From assembly GCA_002118135.1 (NCBI GenBank), contig BDIU01000349.1, positions 43,735 through 107,734 of the forward strand: a stretch of DNA of 64,000 nt, given 5' to 3'. The DNA is from Trebouxia sp. TZW2008. Taxonomy: Eukaryota; Chlorophyta; Trebouxiophyceae; Trebouxiales; Trebouxiaceae. The notes beneath the pieces were generated by a model, which ran no database searches, was not told the DNA's origin, and saw only the letters and a program-made list of their open reading frames with translations. Positions 1-15,000 of the stretch are shown piece after piece (position 1 is the stretch's first letter; each line of letters starts with the position of its first letter). A program made the position numbers and the translations under genes.

Positions 1-3000
1 GCTCGTCATTTTGAGCAGCTGACACAGTGAGCAACCCCTTTATGCCGCAGCAACATAGTCTGATATATGCTTCAAAAGCAGAGATGCATGAGCGTTGACC
101 TGAGTCGCCAATCATGTACAGCCTTGCATGCTTTTGTGTCTCTTGAGTGACGAAGAGCGTCGCAATTCGCAGTCCTTCTTAACACTTCACTCAAGAACAT
201 CATGATGTTGCAAGCCTGCTTCAGTGTTCAAGCCACACGATTTCACATCATCCTGCTTTTAGTAGTCTGCCTGCATGCAAGAAGCTGTATACACAGAACT
301 TTATCACATTGTTGTGCAGAGAGCGTGGAGATGCAGCTGCAAGTCTGCGCCAAGCCAAGGCAGCGTCCAGCCTGACCTCAGCCCTCAACACCAGCTCGCC
401 TGATTCTGACGCCTTGACACTCTCAGCAGGCATTGACACGCTTGTTGCAGCTTTGAAAGCAGGCAGGAACAGTGCTGAGGGCACCCTCAGTGCAGAGAGC
501 TCTGCTTCTACAGATATGACAAAAGGTTGATTACGCCTGCTGTGCTTGATGACTCACGTTCTCCCCCTTCAGCTGAGCTTCAGCCCGCATAACAGAAGTG
601 CTCTTATAAACTTAGACTGTTGCTGCAAAGCAGGCAGGTGTTGCGTAGCCACCGCAAGAGCTTGAGTAGCCTGTGCAGTGCACCTACAGTCACAGTCTTC
701 TAGACCAGCCTTGATGACAATGCATCAGTCTTCATCAGCATGTATCAGATTCAATGTTGTGTGTCAAGCTCAAATAAACGCCTCAGGCTTTAATAATGTG
801 CCCCAAAAATTAGCACTATATACTGGTGCTTTGCCATCTTGAGCTAGTCTTTTGGGGATTTCTGCAGGAGATGGTGACATTCCTCACAGGGTGGTACGCC
901 GCATGAAGACAATGCTGATGGAGGCCCAGGCGGCCAGCTCCAAGGCTCAAGCAGACCAGCGCATCATTGCTGCTGAGCACGCAGCACTGCTGAGCAGAGT
1001 CAGGCAAGTACACAGTCATAGCATGCATTCACCTCACCAAATGAAGACTCTCATATCAGATGAGATCTGTGTGCTATACGTGCAGCTGCTGTTCATGAGC
1101 TGTGTGCAGACTGTCTTGCATGTTTTGGCAGTGCTTCATGTATCTTTCAAATCGCTGTGCCTACGCATGAACAGCCAAGATGATCTGGAGACTCATGTCA
1201 GCGCAATTGCAAAGCGACATGGCATGTATGCGCTAGCTGCATGCAACAGCATTGCTCATTCAACAGCTCTCTTTGCAAAATTGTTTGTTGCATAGCATGA
1301 AGTCAATGCAATGGCATTTAAAGCAATGCAGCAATGACGTCACCGCCATCTTGTGCGTGAGCTTGCTGCATGTCAAAGTTGTTCTGACCTCATGCATTGC
1401 TGGTACACATGTATCTATGAGAACAGTCACTGACCTGCAGACCACTTGAAATGGCGCTTGAGTGCATGACATCAGAGAAGGAGGCTGCAGTGGCAGAGTT
1501 GCAAGCAGCTGCTTCCATAGACGCCACACGGCAGGTCCAGGTGAGACGCCTGAACCAAGTTATCTTGACAAGGTCCTGTTCATTGTGACAATGTGCCATT
1601 CGGCAGATGCAGGTGAGACATCTGAGTTGCAATACCTAAAAAGTCCGCATCATTGTGTGTCAATGAGGTTTACCCATGCACTTCTGCTTTTGCCCTCAAG
1701 TTGTCATTGACAGTAGGACATCCTTGCCATGGCGCATGCTGACATCATCTGCTTCTGGTGTTGCGTATAGGCACAGGCTCATGCAGACGAGCACATCAGC
1801 TTGCAGGCACGAAGACTAGCAACAGTCTCAGAGCAGCTAGAGCAGGCCAATTCACAGTCTCTGCAGCTAAGCACTTCTCTGAAGCATGCCCACGACCTGA
1901 TTTCTCACTCTTGCATGCAGGCACAGGCTCATGCAGACGAGCACATCAGCTTGCAAGCACGAAGGCTAGCAACAGTCTCAGAGCAGCTAGAGCAGGCCAA
2001 TGCACAGTCTCTGCAGCTAAGCACTTCTCTGAAGCATGCCCATGACCTGGAGAGCAGCCACAAGTGGCAGCGGGAGGCTCTACAGCGCAAGCTGACTGTC
2101 TGTGAGGCAGATGTGCGGGGCCTGGAGGCCAAGCTGTCAGCTGCACACATGGAGAATGCAGGTTTGCCTGCTCACTCCCGACCTAGTTCCAAGGCAACAG
2201 CACAGCATTTGTCTGCACACTTGCGTGTCTCTCATTACCGACCCCTACTTCTAGGGCAAAAGCACAGCGCTCGCCTGCATAGTTGCATGCCTCCCGTTAT
2301 TGTCTAGGCTGGGTCGCAAGCATCAAGCACTGTCCTCCTGTGTAGTTAGGATCTACGCACAGGCTTGTCCTTAAGCTTGGACTGCAAACATGCTTTGAAA
2401 CGGACTGGCTCCTGTCATAAGGCCAGCATAGTTCCATGCTGGAGCAAGCAAACCCAAGCCTGCATGCCTCAGTGTATGCACATGCCAGATTACCAAGGGG
2501 CCCCATCCTGCACTAGACTGCAAGCAGCAGGCATACCTTTCGTGAGTCGCACAGCCCCTGCAGGTACAGCAGATGCAAGCAGATCCCAGACTGTGGAAGA
2601 AGCACTGGACCAGCGAGATGCTGAGATCCGGGCCTACTTTGACACCCACGTGCTGAAGCATGTGCTCCACCCAGACCACCAGAAGCGTTCCCTGGCTCTG
2701 ACGAGAGAGATCTGTGGCCTGAAGGTTGCGCATCAGCAGCTGATTGCTGCCCATGCTGCTGCTAAGAGGAATGCTGGTGCTGCTGCTACACAGTCAGCCA
2801 CCTTGAGGCAACAGCTGCAAGTATGTCACAGGGCTTTGGCACAGTAATGACAGCAATGTGGCAGCCAGTCTCCAAATGCCAGCCTTTGGGCGACTCGTTG
2901 CTGCAACCTCAAAATGCATGCTTTGCCTGCTCTGCACCAATTGTCCCTTTGTAACTGTGTACTCACAACTCTGTTCCTGACTGAGCAGACTGGAACATAA

Positions 3001-6000
3001 GGTCCTCAAAGCAGTGGCAAGATGCAATTCCAATGTTGCAAAATGTGGATCAGGAAAACGAACTTCACGCAATTGGTTGCAGACTCTAGAGGAACGGCAC
3101 GCTGCACTGCAAGAAGCCAGGCACACCAGCACAGACCAACAGCCACCCTCAAGTGACTCAAGCACACAGCTGGCCAGCAAGGCGCAGCAGGTGTATCAGC
3201 TGCAAGAGCAACTGCTACAGCACCGTCATAAGCTGGCCCTGCAAGACATCACTGTACAGGAGCTGAACGGTGCTGTGCAATCTGCCAAGGCCCAAGCACA
3301 GCAGGCAGATGATGGTCACAGGTATTGCTGCTGTTGTGAGTGAGATGTTGATATGCATTTGACAATGCACTAAGAACTTTCGGCGTCCAGTATGACCGCA
3401 GAACAAGGCTTGGATGCATGCATATCATACTTTCATCATGCAAAGCAGATCAGAGCAACAGCTTGTCCTAGAACAGTACTTGCTCAATGTGACAATTGCT
3501 CACCAAATAAGTTGGAATAACATTGTCCGGCAAGCAGTCGGCACATGCTCTTATGGGCATCAAAGCTATAGTTAGCGTCCTTGACACTGCAGGGCTCTTG
3601 AGCACTCAAGGCAGCAGCTGACTGAAGACTTTGCAAGCGAGCGGGAGACCCTGCTCAAGGAGATCGATGTTGCGAAGCAACAGCAGCAGCAAGCCATTGC
3701 TCAAGCTAAACAAGGTGTCCTTTATTGTGCAAAACGCTTGTCAGAACGGCTATGTCACTAGATGTGCAAATCAGACAGAGCATGTGATGAGATCTCTTGA
3801 GTATAGTCAAGCCTGCATTGCGAGCAAACAAAGCCGATTAAATCTGGCCACAACTTGCAGCACAGCAAGGTGACACTGATGCTATCGCCCTGTAAGGACA
3901 TTCGTGACATTTTGACTCATCTGGACATTGCCTGCTGCAGAAGCAGAAGCATCTCAGCAGGCCTTTGCTGCCCAGCTGCAAGATCTGCACCAGCAGTCAG
4001 ATGCAGCAGTCAATGCTCGTCCCACTGCAGCTCAGTACAATCAGGTACACCTTCACAGATTACTTTTTTGTCTTCCAACAGTCCTTGCTGATGTAGGATT
4101 GTAAGCCACAAGCAGCATGACTGGCGTTTGTACCATCATCACAATTCCTCTTCAAGCAATGTCACCACTTCACTACAGCATTTGCCATCATCTCGTCACC
4201 AACCAAGGGCGCTGCTGTACTTCTATACATTGCAAGCATAGCCTTTCACTTCAATACCCACTCAATTGCCAGATATGACATGCTTCAGTGGCCGATCTAC
4301 ATACGCATTGCATGTTGCTTCGTCAGGCACACCGTGTTCAGCTCATAATCCCTTGTAAACCGTCGACCCTGAGCAGTGCACCAAGCTTAGATTGTTTGCG
4401 CCAGGTCATAGATGCAGCCAACACTGCTCAGGAGCAAAGACAGCAGATGGAAGAAGAGTGCAGCATGCTGAGTCAGGAGAATCACAGACTGCAAGCTGCA
4501 GTGCAAAGGCTGGAGGGAGAGGTGAGTGAGCTCAAGGCTGAAGCTGAGACACGAGGCAGCGCGCTGGACAGCCTGGAGCAGACTCTAGGCAGGATTGAGC
4601 GCTCTGTCGAGAGCGGCAGAGACAGATCCCCATTGACAGGTGCTGCAACTGTGCTCTGACAATCAGTTCTGCTGCCTTGCTAGCTAAAATATCTGCTTGC
4701 CTGCATATGTTCTCAGGTGCTTGCTTGCTTTTATGTTGCTTTGCTTGCTGCTTGCTGACAGAGCATGCTGGTCATCCAGTGTACCTGCACTTCCCTGGGA
4801 GGAACCTGTTTGCAATGTACATTTCCTACTTGCTGTTGTCACAGAGACACAGACCTCTTGCCTGCCGACAACTTTGACGACACTTTGACTCCGTATACAG
4901 GTTGTCACTTGCACACGCTGCATATGTTGTTGCTGTTGTGGTACAGGGGGGCATCACAGGGGGGCTGCAGGAAAGGGGCCTCAAGCAGCGGGTGTCAGTT
5001 TGGGTCAAAAGAACATTAGCCATGCAGATGCAGCTATGGCTGCTCTCTCACGTCAGCTGGTGCAAGCCAAGATGGCTGAAGCTGATGCCCAGCGTAAACA
5101 CCGGTGAGAAAAGCAGCATGCTATCACAAGCAAGCTAAACACTGTGAATGCAGCAGGATGCAGGAAACGGGCAATTGGCTTGCCTGCCAAAAACCTGCAT
5201 GTCATTGTTTAGCAGGCCCCTTGCACTGCTGAAGAAATAAAAGCACAGCACAGACCATAAGGACAGCAGACAGCACCTGCTTTGCACAAATCAACATCAT
5301 GTCTCTGCTTGCTGATGCTGAGACCTGTCCCATAGCATTTCTGAGGTTTGCCAGCAGTCTGTGCTTTATTGCAGTGAGCCATCTTGCCAGTTCAATTGAC
5401 AGCGACTTCCAAATTGACAGGAAGGTGAAGGCGGCGCAGAGGCGTTATGCATGCATGACTGTCATTTGTCAAAGCTGATGTGACTTGTTGCATCTGCAGG
5501 GTGTCAGCACGAGCTGAGTTGACCTTGAGGCAGCGTTTGAGTCAAAGGGAGGACCGCATCTCTGAGCTGAAAGAAGCACTGTCTGACGCTGAGTCACGGC
5601 ATTTGGGCAGAGCTTCAAGTCAGCATCGCTCCCGCCCAACATCGCCACAGCGCATTGGTTCCATGACCCAACACCACACCCTCAGTCATGCTGACAGGGA
5701 GGAGATTCAGCACAGTGCATATGTCTCCACTCAGCACCAGCAGCGCTGTGTGCGCCAGCTGTCAGAGCAGAACCACAACAGGGCCGTCAGCCCTGAGGAT
5801 TTTGAGAATGAGATAAGTCAAGAAACAGGGGGTAAGCTGCAGCATGAATCACCCAGGGCGTCAGACGGTGCATTGCCCAGGCACAGGAAGGACAGCAATC
5901 TGGGTCCTCATTATCTGCACCAAGACTCAATAGTAGATGATGAAGATCAGCCAGGTCGTGCTTCAAAGCTGCCATATTTCCATGCTGAACCGCAGTCACA

Positions 6001-9000
6001 GGCAGGGCAGGCTCAGCAAAGCCCTGCTGTCGAGACTGGGGCTCAGCCGCCAGCAGAGCTGCACACAAGCAAGACTATGGTTCAAGGAAGCAAACCCAAT
6101 GCAGATCTGCCTACAGGGCGTGATCAGACAGCAGAGTATTCATCACAAATTCCTTTAGGTAAGCTCTCTGGGCTCCTGTCCATGCTCCGCATCAACCACA
6201 AGTGTTGCCAAAGCCAAGACTGGCATTGGCACTGCACAAGATCAAGACACCATGCACACTTATTGCATGCAGCTCCTGTGGTCCAGTCTCCTTGAACCCA
6301 AATGCATTTTGTATGCATGGGCAAGAGCGCAGCCTGCACATTGTAATCCTTCAGCCACACCAACAGGCATGACTTTTTTGCCTTTTGAGGAACCAGCTGC
6401 AATTAGCCACGCCTCCCACTCCTGCAAACCACAAACAAGCCAGAGCAAACATAGATTTGCCAAGCACCTGCATGCTACAATACAAACCCATAACTCATTG
6501 GCAGCTGCTCTGCTTCAAGAAACTAGCTCAACTAACTAGCCAGCATTCAGTAGGAAGCCCAGCAAGCTTTTCAACGCTAGTTCTTCACAGCTTTAGCTGC
6601 CAAGAACAAATCTGCTGTGCAGCCTGCAAAATCAGCATACCTTATTTCACCTGAGTATGCACAAGTGAAGCTGCAATCCGAACACTCAAGTCGTCTGCCG
6701 GAAGTGCCTCAGTTGGCTTGACCTAAACTGTGTGATGTGATGAGACTGCAACAAGGGAATGATGCAGGGGCTAGGGGCAGGATGCACAGCTCCAGGGGTC
6801 ATAGAAGCCCTCAGCAGCTGGCAGGCCAGGTCTCAGATCTCAAGATTCAGCTGGCCAAACGGGATGCTGAAGTGGATTACCTTGAGGCCCAATTGGCAGA
6901 GGCTGTTGCTGCCAACAGGCCTCAACCCACACCACAGATGGACAGCACTAATGCTGAGGCGAGCCGACAACAGCAGAACCAATCGTTGCATCAAAACACG
7001 TCAAAAGGCAGACACAATTTGCGTTTTGCACTTGCTAAGCAGAGCTTTAGGTATAGCCAAGCAGGCTGCTTTTGCAAGCGCTTCAGCAGCATTTTCTTTA
7101 AGCTCCACTTAAGTGGCCATAAGGACTTCCAAAAGGTATGCACATTACTGAGAGTGTGCAACACAACAAGTACCGTCACTCATTCCGCTTGCATGCTGTG
7201 TTTCTGCACGTATACTCTTACGGCTTTTGGCTCTGCAGGCGATTGAGGACTTGGCAGCTAGAGCACAAGAGCTTGAGAGCTCCCTACAGCAAGTGCAGCG
7301 GGAATGTGCTGAGGCAGTCACAGCAGCTTTGGCTGTCGTGGGCCGCCCCAACACCCCTAGAGGGTCCCCAAGATCCTCAGACGAAAGCACTGCAACTGCC
7401 AGTGTCACAGCTGTTGTCAAGCAGTTGGTAGACAAGCTGAAGGTACGGGATTCAAACCTCTGTGTTGCCTGTTCTGCTAGGAACTGCAAATTTGAGGGCA
7501 TTGTGTATGTCAGCCAAGGTTTGGGTTTGTATGCAAGATATCATAGCAGGGGCATTAGGGGTGCATAGTCAGTATGCTGACTGTACCTGCACCAAGAGAC
7601 AGCGCATGCAGGCTCACCAGAAATAACTTTCTGGGGATCTACTCTACCCAAAAAGGAAAGCTTTCTGGGGATCTGCTCCACGCAGAAAAAACCTTGAAAG
7701 CACTCAGCTAATTAGTTGCTTGTGTACAATGTCATCTGCTCCACCTCACTGAAAGAGACATTGCAGGTCCTGAGCAACATTCATGCAGAATGTAAACTTT
7801 GCGTATGCTTAGCTTGAGTCCAGCTGCTGGATATTTCTTGCTGGCAGGAGCGTGATGCAAGCATGAAGAGACTGAGGGCTGTTGCCAAAACAGCAACTGA
7901 GAAGGCCTCCAAGGAAAGGGCAATTGCAGCAGCCCAGCCCCTTGAGTCCTCTCAGAGGGCAGTCATCAGAGACCTCAGCCTGAGAGTGGCCAACTTGACC
8001 AGGGTCAATAATCAGCTGAAAGAAGAGCGAGAGCGGGCGCAGGTGAGCGCTGTACAGACTCAATCTTCAGTAGGCGTCGCAGACTGCATTGTGTTATCTG
8101 CAAGAAAGTGGCTGTGTCAACGAGCAGTGACTGACTACTGAGTCTCAGAGTGGCCAACTTGTCTAGGGTCAACAACCAGCTGAAAGAGGAGAACGAGCGA
8201 GCACAGGTTGGTGTTCAACTTGCTGGATGCTGTTATATGATCAGCACATACCTTTTGGGTGCATGGTGTGCTTTGAAAGGTACTGTTCAGTACAAACTGG
8301 CAATGTCCCAGATTGTTCATGCATTCACTAGCAACCAAGACAACTTCTAACATCACAAATGCGTTAGATGTGCAGGTTTTCATGATTTTTGCAGCTGACT
8401 CATGCCCTATGCAGCTACAATGGCCCTTGGTTGCCCTTGTTTTGCTTTTTTAGCTTTTGTTGTCATGCCTTTTCCTCTGATCATTAATGGCTGCTTACTG
8501 TGCACCAGAAAGCACGAACCGCTCTGCGCACGGCATTGCGCATGCTGATGTTGCTCACGCCCATTCAACTGCACTTGACATGTCAGCGACATGCTCCACA
8601 AGACCTGTTGCTTTTAGGAGCGGCTGCGCACCTTGAGAGCGTCCCTGGGCTCGTCCAAGAACCCGGCTGCTCAAGAGGGTCTTCCTACACATCCAGTCAG
8701 GCCCCCCAAGGGTCTCAACCCCATTCCCGGTCAGCCCACACCAGCAGCAAGAAGATCAAGAGCATCTTCAGTCAGCGTCCCTGCCCCTGAAGGAGCCTTA
8801 GTCATTGCTCGTACCAGTTCTGAGGCAGCTGATGACAGCCCTGGGGCTGTACCAAGCAGCCCTGGGGCTGTGCCAAACCGCACTGCCCTAGATGATGCCC
8901 TGCCCCAGGGGCGGTTGCTAGAGGCCCAGGCTGTACAGGGGCTGTGCCAGCTGCTGGAGCACCACCTTGTAGTGCTGGACCAGTCTCAGAGGCCGCTGGG

Positions 9001-12000
9001 CAGTCTGCTGCAGGCTGACAATGCAGAAGCAAGCTCACAAGGTTTGTCAGCTTCCTTCTGACATCACTGCTATGTCTATGGGATTGGTGCCCACGATCTG
9101 CTGCAGACATGGGTATGAAAGTGGCCAAGTGACCCGTCGACTATTTGCAGAAGTGACTGCTTGCTTGCATCGAGTTGCTGCTGTGATAATTTGCTATTCT
9201 GTGCCAGTTTTGGCTGGAAGTGCTGCAGCCTGTCTTCATCAGGCTGATGCAGCAAGCTACCAGCAACTCTGGATGACTGGACATCTCATTTGTTGAGCGT
9301 GCCAGCATATGGAGCCTGTAATCAGCATGAGAGCAATCACTACTCAAAAGGCTATTCTGACAGCCAGGGAAGCCAAAGTGAGTCAATGCGCGTGGCAGGT
9401 CCTGGCAGCAGCAGCGGTGGCCACCTCCAACGATACTTATGGCACATTGTCATTGAGACTTGCCGTCTGCCTTTCCAAATGACAAGCCAGTGGGCACGCA
9501 CAGTCTCACATCACTTCACTGTGACACAGAGGCAGCAGTCCAACTAGTACGAAACTGGGTGAGTTTTGCCTGCTGACATTTCATTGCAATGCAGAGGCAG
9601 CTGTGCCAAAAGCAGCAGCCAGTGAGGCCAAGCTGAGTCAAGGAGCGCGCCAAGCTTTGGCAGCGGCAGCGGTGGCCACCTCTGCAGAGTTGACTGCCAT
9701 GAGGTCCACCCTGCAGGTTTTGTCCTCCCACCTGGATGCCCTCCAGGCTGGTCAGGCTGAGCCTGCTGCAAAAGGTCTGTGCCTGTACTGTACTGTGACG
9801 CCTGCTGCCCTTCACAGACTGTATAGCATCTGGACATTGAACAGAGGATACGCAGGAACAGATCTACACATTTGCTCTGCCAAGGCACATGGCACACTCA
9901 CTGACACTCTGTGCCTGTGTTGTCTACAGCTGTGGCATCATCCAAGCTTCATCGCACCGCAGGCAAACAATGTTGCCATCTGGTGCCACCCTGTAAGAAC
10001 ATTTTTTTTGTTGCAGGCAACCCAGGGTCTGATCAGGAGGCTGATGACTGCACAGAAGATGGCCAGACTCCTAAGCAGCCTATGTTGGCGCTGCCTGCAC
10101 CGCCAGCCCAGTCGACCCAGGAGACAGCAGCACAGACCACAGCTGTGTCCACGCATTGTCTGTCGCCTGAGGCGTCTACAATTCACGTAACCATTCCTTT
10201 GCAAGCCTACGCATACAGTATTGCCTTCTGATGAGCTGACACTTAAGACCTGGATTTTGCATTTCATTGCATATGGATTGTGCTCAATGGGTTCAAGTAT
10301 GCGTGTGAAGTTTCTGACCAACAGGGCTGTACCCGAGATGTTTGAATGCAGCTGTGGCCAGCCCTGTTCTTCAGGTGTGCATTGACCAAAATGACATGGT
10401 GTTTCATGCTGATGCATGACCTAGCCTAAAGACAGTAGCACCAGCGCAGCTACTCATCCCTCGCTTTGCCTCGATTGTGCTTGATCAGCTGAGCTGTATT
10501 GCAAATGGAGTGAGACATGATGCAGCAGCAGCAGCATTGCTGACATAATAGCTCATGTAAGGGTTAGAGCGGTGTCTGTGGCAGTCAAGATGCACAAAGG
10601 AAAGCGTCTGAGGCTCTGCTGCCATGTCAATGTTGCCAATTACAGCTTCCTATGTGACAGCAGGATAGCCTTGCGGCAGAGCAACTGCAGCAGGCAGCTG
10701 ATAGGGCCCAGAAATGGAAGTCGCGCTGCCTGAAGCTGAGGCAGGACATTGCAGCAGCACAGACTTCTGCTGCATCTCAAGAGGCTGCCCTGAATGTAAG
10801 CTTCGCTATTTTGCAATCACAGTCAAACATGCCATGGTGTGTTCTACAGCTTACTTACCTTGTTTACCTTGTTTGGCTCCCTTGAGCAAGGGGGACGCGT
10901 CACTGTGCTTATGATGCACGCTGCTTGCGCATGCATCAGGATATGTGTGCTTACCTTGTTTACCTTGTTTGGCTCCCTTGAGCAAGGGGGACGCGTCACT
11001 GTGCTTATGATCATCACGGCAGCAGGCATGGGCACAGGTCTGCTCAACAAAGTTGTGTTTTGATCTGTCGCAGGAGCGACTGACACACCTAGAGAAGGCT
11101 TCAGAGGAGCTGAGTCAGCAGCACCACAAGGAGATTGCCCACCTGGAATCTGCCTTGGCAGGTGCCGAGGCAGCCAAGAAGCAGATGCAGGAACAGCAGG
11201 CTCAGCACAGCACAGCAGGGGAATCTGACCTGCAGGCCGCCAATGCTGCACAGGCAGAGGCTGAGGCCAGGGCTCTTTCACTGCAAGGGCAGATTGACAC
11301 CTTAAGGGCCCAGGCTGCAGCGTCACGGTCTTACCTGCAAGATGAAGCCAACTCGCTTAAAGTATGACAACTCCCCTACCCCTTGGAGTCCCTGTGGGGT
11401 GTCCTTGATCTCTCTTTGTGGTTCCCTTTGGAGGTTTGTAGGGTTCTCTTGGGGGTCCCTGCAGATGTCTCCAAGTAGTACAGCTTGCGGATTGCTTACA
11501 ATTTGCAGATGCCTACAAAGATGCACTGCCAGTGTGGTGATGATCTCTGTGCTTGCTTCACGGATGCTGTGCAGCGTGTCCAGCAACACTGCTGCCTGAC
11601 CTGCTGTAGAGCCTGGAAACTCAGACTGACACGCGAGAAAATGTCACCCCTCCAAAGAACATGCCTAGTTTTCTTCCATCGAAGCCGACTGCCTTGATGT
11701 TTGCTCATGGGCATATTCCCAGCCAGCATCAATGTAATTTGCACACTGTACAAAAATTGCTGTCAACGTTGCGCCAAGGGTCATGAGCGCTGCCATGGCT
11801 GTCTACCCCTAGCTACTTACTGTACTGCCAGTCGAGCATTCTGATGCTCACTGTTCATGGCCGCAGTCTGCGCTTGCAAAGGAGAAGAGTGAGCGGGCCA
11901 GAATTGTGCTGTCCCTACGGGACACCATCACAGGGCTGAAGCAGGCCGGCGATGTGGAGGGCCGCCTTAAGGCAGACCTGGTGCAGACTCACGAAGACCT

Positions 12001-15000
12001 AGCATCTGCTAGGGCCACCCAGGTCAGACCAATTACTTTTGTGTTGCATCAATCGTGATTTGGACATTGATATAGAGCAAGGCATACATTGCTTGAATTA
12101 AGTGTAAAGACTGCCAACACTGCATGTATTGGAAAAGCTGCAGCATTGTTTGCCATGCTCATGCTTTTCTTCTCAGAGCTGGCTGTCTTTGTCATGTTTG
12201 ACATTCTGCAAATTGCAAGTCATCTGGTTTGATGAGTTTCAAGACTTCAACGTGGATGTTTGAAGCCTTGATCTATCACCGTGAGCTTGAACTGAGTGTA
12301 CTCAGGCAGTGCTGCATGACAACCGGTGTCAGCAAGACACAACAGATTCTGCTGCTGCACAAACGACGATTGATCTGCAAAGCTCGGAAACATCTGGCTG
12401 GTTGCGCACATACTGAGCCACATCCTCATCTATTGCTTTCCGTTGCCTTCTAGGAACAGCTGGAGATCAGATTGTCACAGAAGCGCTCTGAAGCCAAGTC
12501 CCTGGCAGGCAAGCTGGAGACTGCTCAGCGTCAGCTGAGTCAGCACACTGCAGACGCTCAGATGGCTCATCAGCAGTCCAGCCAGACCATGACGCAAGCA
12601 CAACATCAGATCATAGCGTAAGCCTCCGCCTCTGTGCATCTGCTGCACAGAGTCGCACTGCCTCTTTTGGCGTAGTTAGCTGTGGCTTGCTCCTGCATCA
12701 TGGGTCTAGCATGCAGTTTGATGCTTTGAATACACTGTGGATTTATACAAGCTTGCAAAGATGTCGTTGCTTGCTCAAACATCATGTGGTCAATTAAGTG
12801 GTCTGCTTGGTCCTCAGCATGCCTGCACACAAACATAGCCTGTAGTTTGACTGAATGATTGCAAGGCCCTCTTGCACACACAGGCAGCCGTTTACAGTCA
12901 GTCAGGATTAGGGCAGGCAAAGTGAGTGATTGACAGACAGGAGCAAGCGTCACATGTGCCTGTGTATGATCTGCCTGCCAACTGCTGACATAACATGCGC
13001 ATTAGCGCTGCATTCAGCACAGGTGTGATGATGCTGCAGGCTGCAGAGCCAGCTGAAAGAGGCCGGCAGCAGCACTGCAGAGCTGGCTGGCAAGCTCAGT
13101 GCTGTGCAGCATGAGCTCAATGAAGGTATGCTGTGCTTGCAGCTGCCACCGTCAAATGTTCTGCAGCAATACAACTCAGCGTGTTGTGATCAGCAGCAAA
13201 ACGGTGAGTCCTGCAATGCTTGTTTGCATCACAACTAGCGGAACCCTGTGTCTCAGGTCCTTTTGTGCTGGCTGCAGCAAGTGAAGGCAGAAACAACCTG
13301 GAGAAGGAGGTGACTCGCCTGGAGCAGCTCAACAGGGACATTAAGTCTGCCTGTCAAGAGCTCCAGGCCACTGTTGATGACCTTGCCAGGTAGCCCATCA
13401 TCATACTATCAATGCAGGACTTGCACAAAAGCTGATCAATGATGCTTACTTACACACTATAAGAAGACAGAAAGCCTTTCTTGTGGGGCGCAGTCTAGGA
13501 AGATCAACAGTAATGCTTGAGGAGCACCTCTAGCTGGTCTCTGCAATCTGGCCGTTACTGCAAATGCTGCAAGCTGTTAGCCTAACGCAACCTAGTGACA
13601 GAGATGTGTAAGCAAGCTCTTGAGTCAGGGCAAATGTTGGTGTATGGCGTGTCTGCAGGGACCGGCAAGACAGTGCCTCTGCTAAGTGGGAAGCCCTCAT
13701 GAGATGCCGCCGCCACCGCACTGCTGTTCAACAGATGCAAGGCGACCTTCAGGTCAGCCCTGCAACCAATGACTGCTCGCTTGTTCAATCTCTCAGCGTC
13801 GTCTCAGCTGCATTCAATGCATGCAACTCAGCATGATATGGTACATAATCACCAGTAGCATACTGCTTGCGAACTGCCCCCACAAACTGTTACAGAAATC
13901 GCCTGAGCTGACCCTTTTTATTTTTCAGTATCAATTGGTTCCATGGTGCTTGCTTACTGTTTGCACAGTCATGCACCAGAACCCCCTTGCGACCTCCCCC
14001 AAGGCAGCGTCAGCTGACACGTGATCAGACAGCAGGCCTTTCAGTACGTCAATTGGCATGCAGGCGGCTGAGACTCACAACAGCAGCCTGTCAGAGGAGC
14101 TGAGCCGGGCAAGAGTCAGGGAGCAGCAAGCCATTGCCCAGGGTGACAGGCTCCAGAAGAAGCTTGATGACCTGCAGCACTTCAGTGATACGGAGCGCCA
14201 GGTGAGCATATTGTCACATCATGGCCTTGTCTGATGCTGCTAACACATACGGAGGAAGTTTATGTACAACGCCTGTGCATGACTTGCTTGGCACAACAGC
14301 TCAGACAAGTTGTGGGACGTGAGGGTTGCTGACAAACAGTTCATACTGAACGCTGTGGGTCGACGTGTGCTTGCTGTTCATCGCTGTTCACCATCTCATT
14401 GCAGCAGTATTTCTGTACTCCCAGCTATTGGATGCAAAACGTTTTTGTGATGTTACAGTGTAGCACCTAGCCGCAGGGCATGTGGGGATGCTGATGTCTT
14501 GTCATGCTGATTTGCAGCAACTAGCAGAAAGGCATGTGGGCATGCTATCAGAGCTGGAACGGCGCATGGAAGAAGAGCGGCAGGCCATGAAGCGTGAGGC
14601 AGCTGCCATGGCAGCTTCTGCAGCAGCTTCTGGGGAGGATCGAGCCCGGGCAGTCCTCTCAGCAAGGTCAGCTTCTTGGCTTGTCTGTGGCTGCAGCTTG
14701 TGCAATGTTTGATGATTTAGCTTATGTGATGTCATGCAGATTAGTACAGGCTGCTGGGGTTTATAACCAAGCCGTGATCAAGTACGGTGTCAGTGTACAC
14801 AACACACTGTGCATCCTGTCTTCTGCCTGATGTCCCTGCTGCATGGAACAAATAGCAGTAGATGCACTCAAACATGCACACCTTAGCTGCCTGGCGCGAA
14901 CATCAGCAATAGCTTGAAAATATGCATTCCAGCTACCCAATCCACTATATCTTGTGCATACTTAATTGTATGTGACAAAAGGATGCATGCTGACCAAGCC

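Noticed and set aside
9930..9970. A small extra coding exon before exon 17 of the coiled-coil gene
   Set aside because: It would fit the phase only with a GC donor at GCAAAC; the direct exon 16 to 17 join also fits and is simpler.
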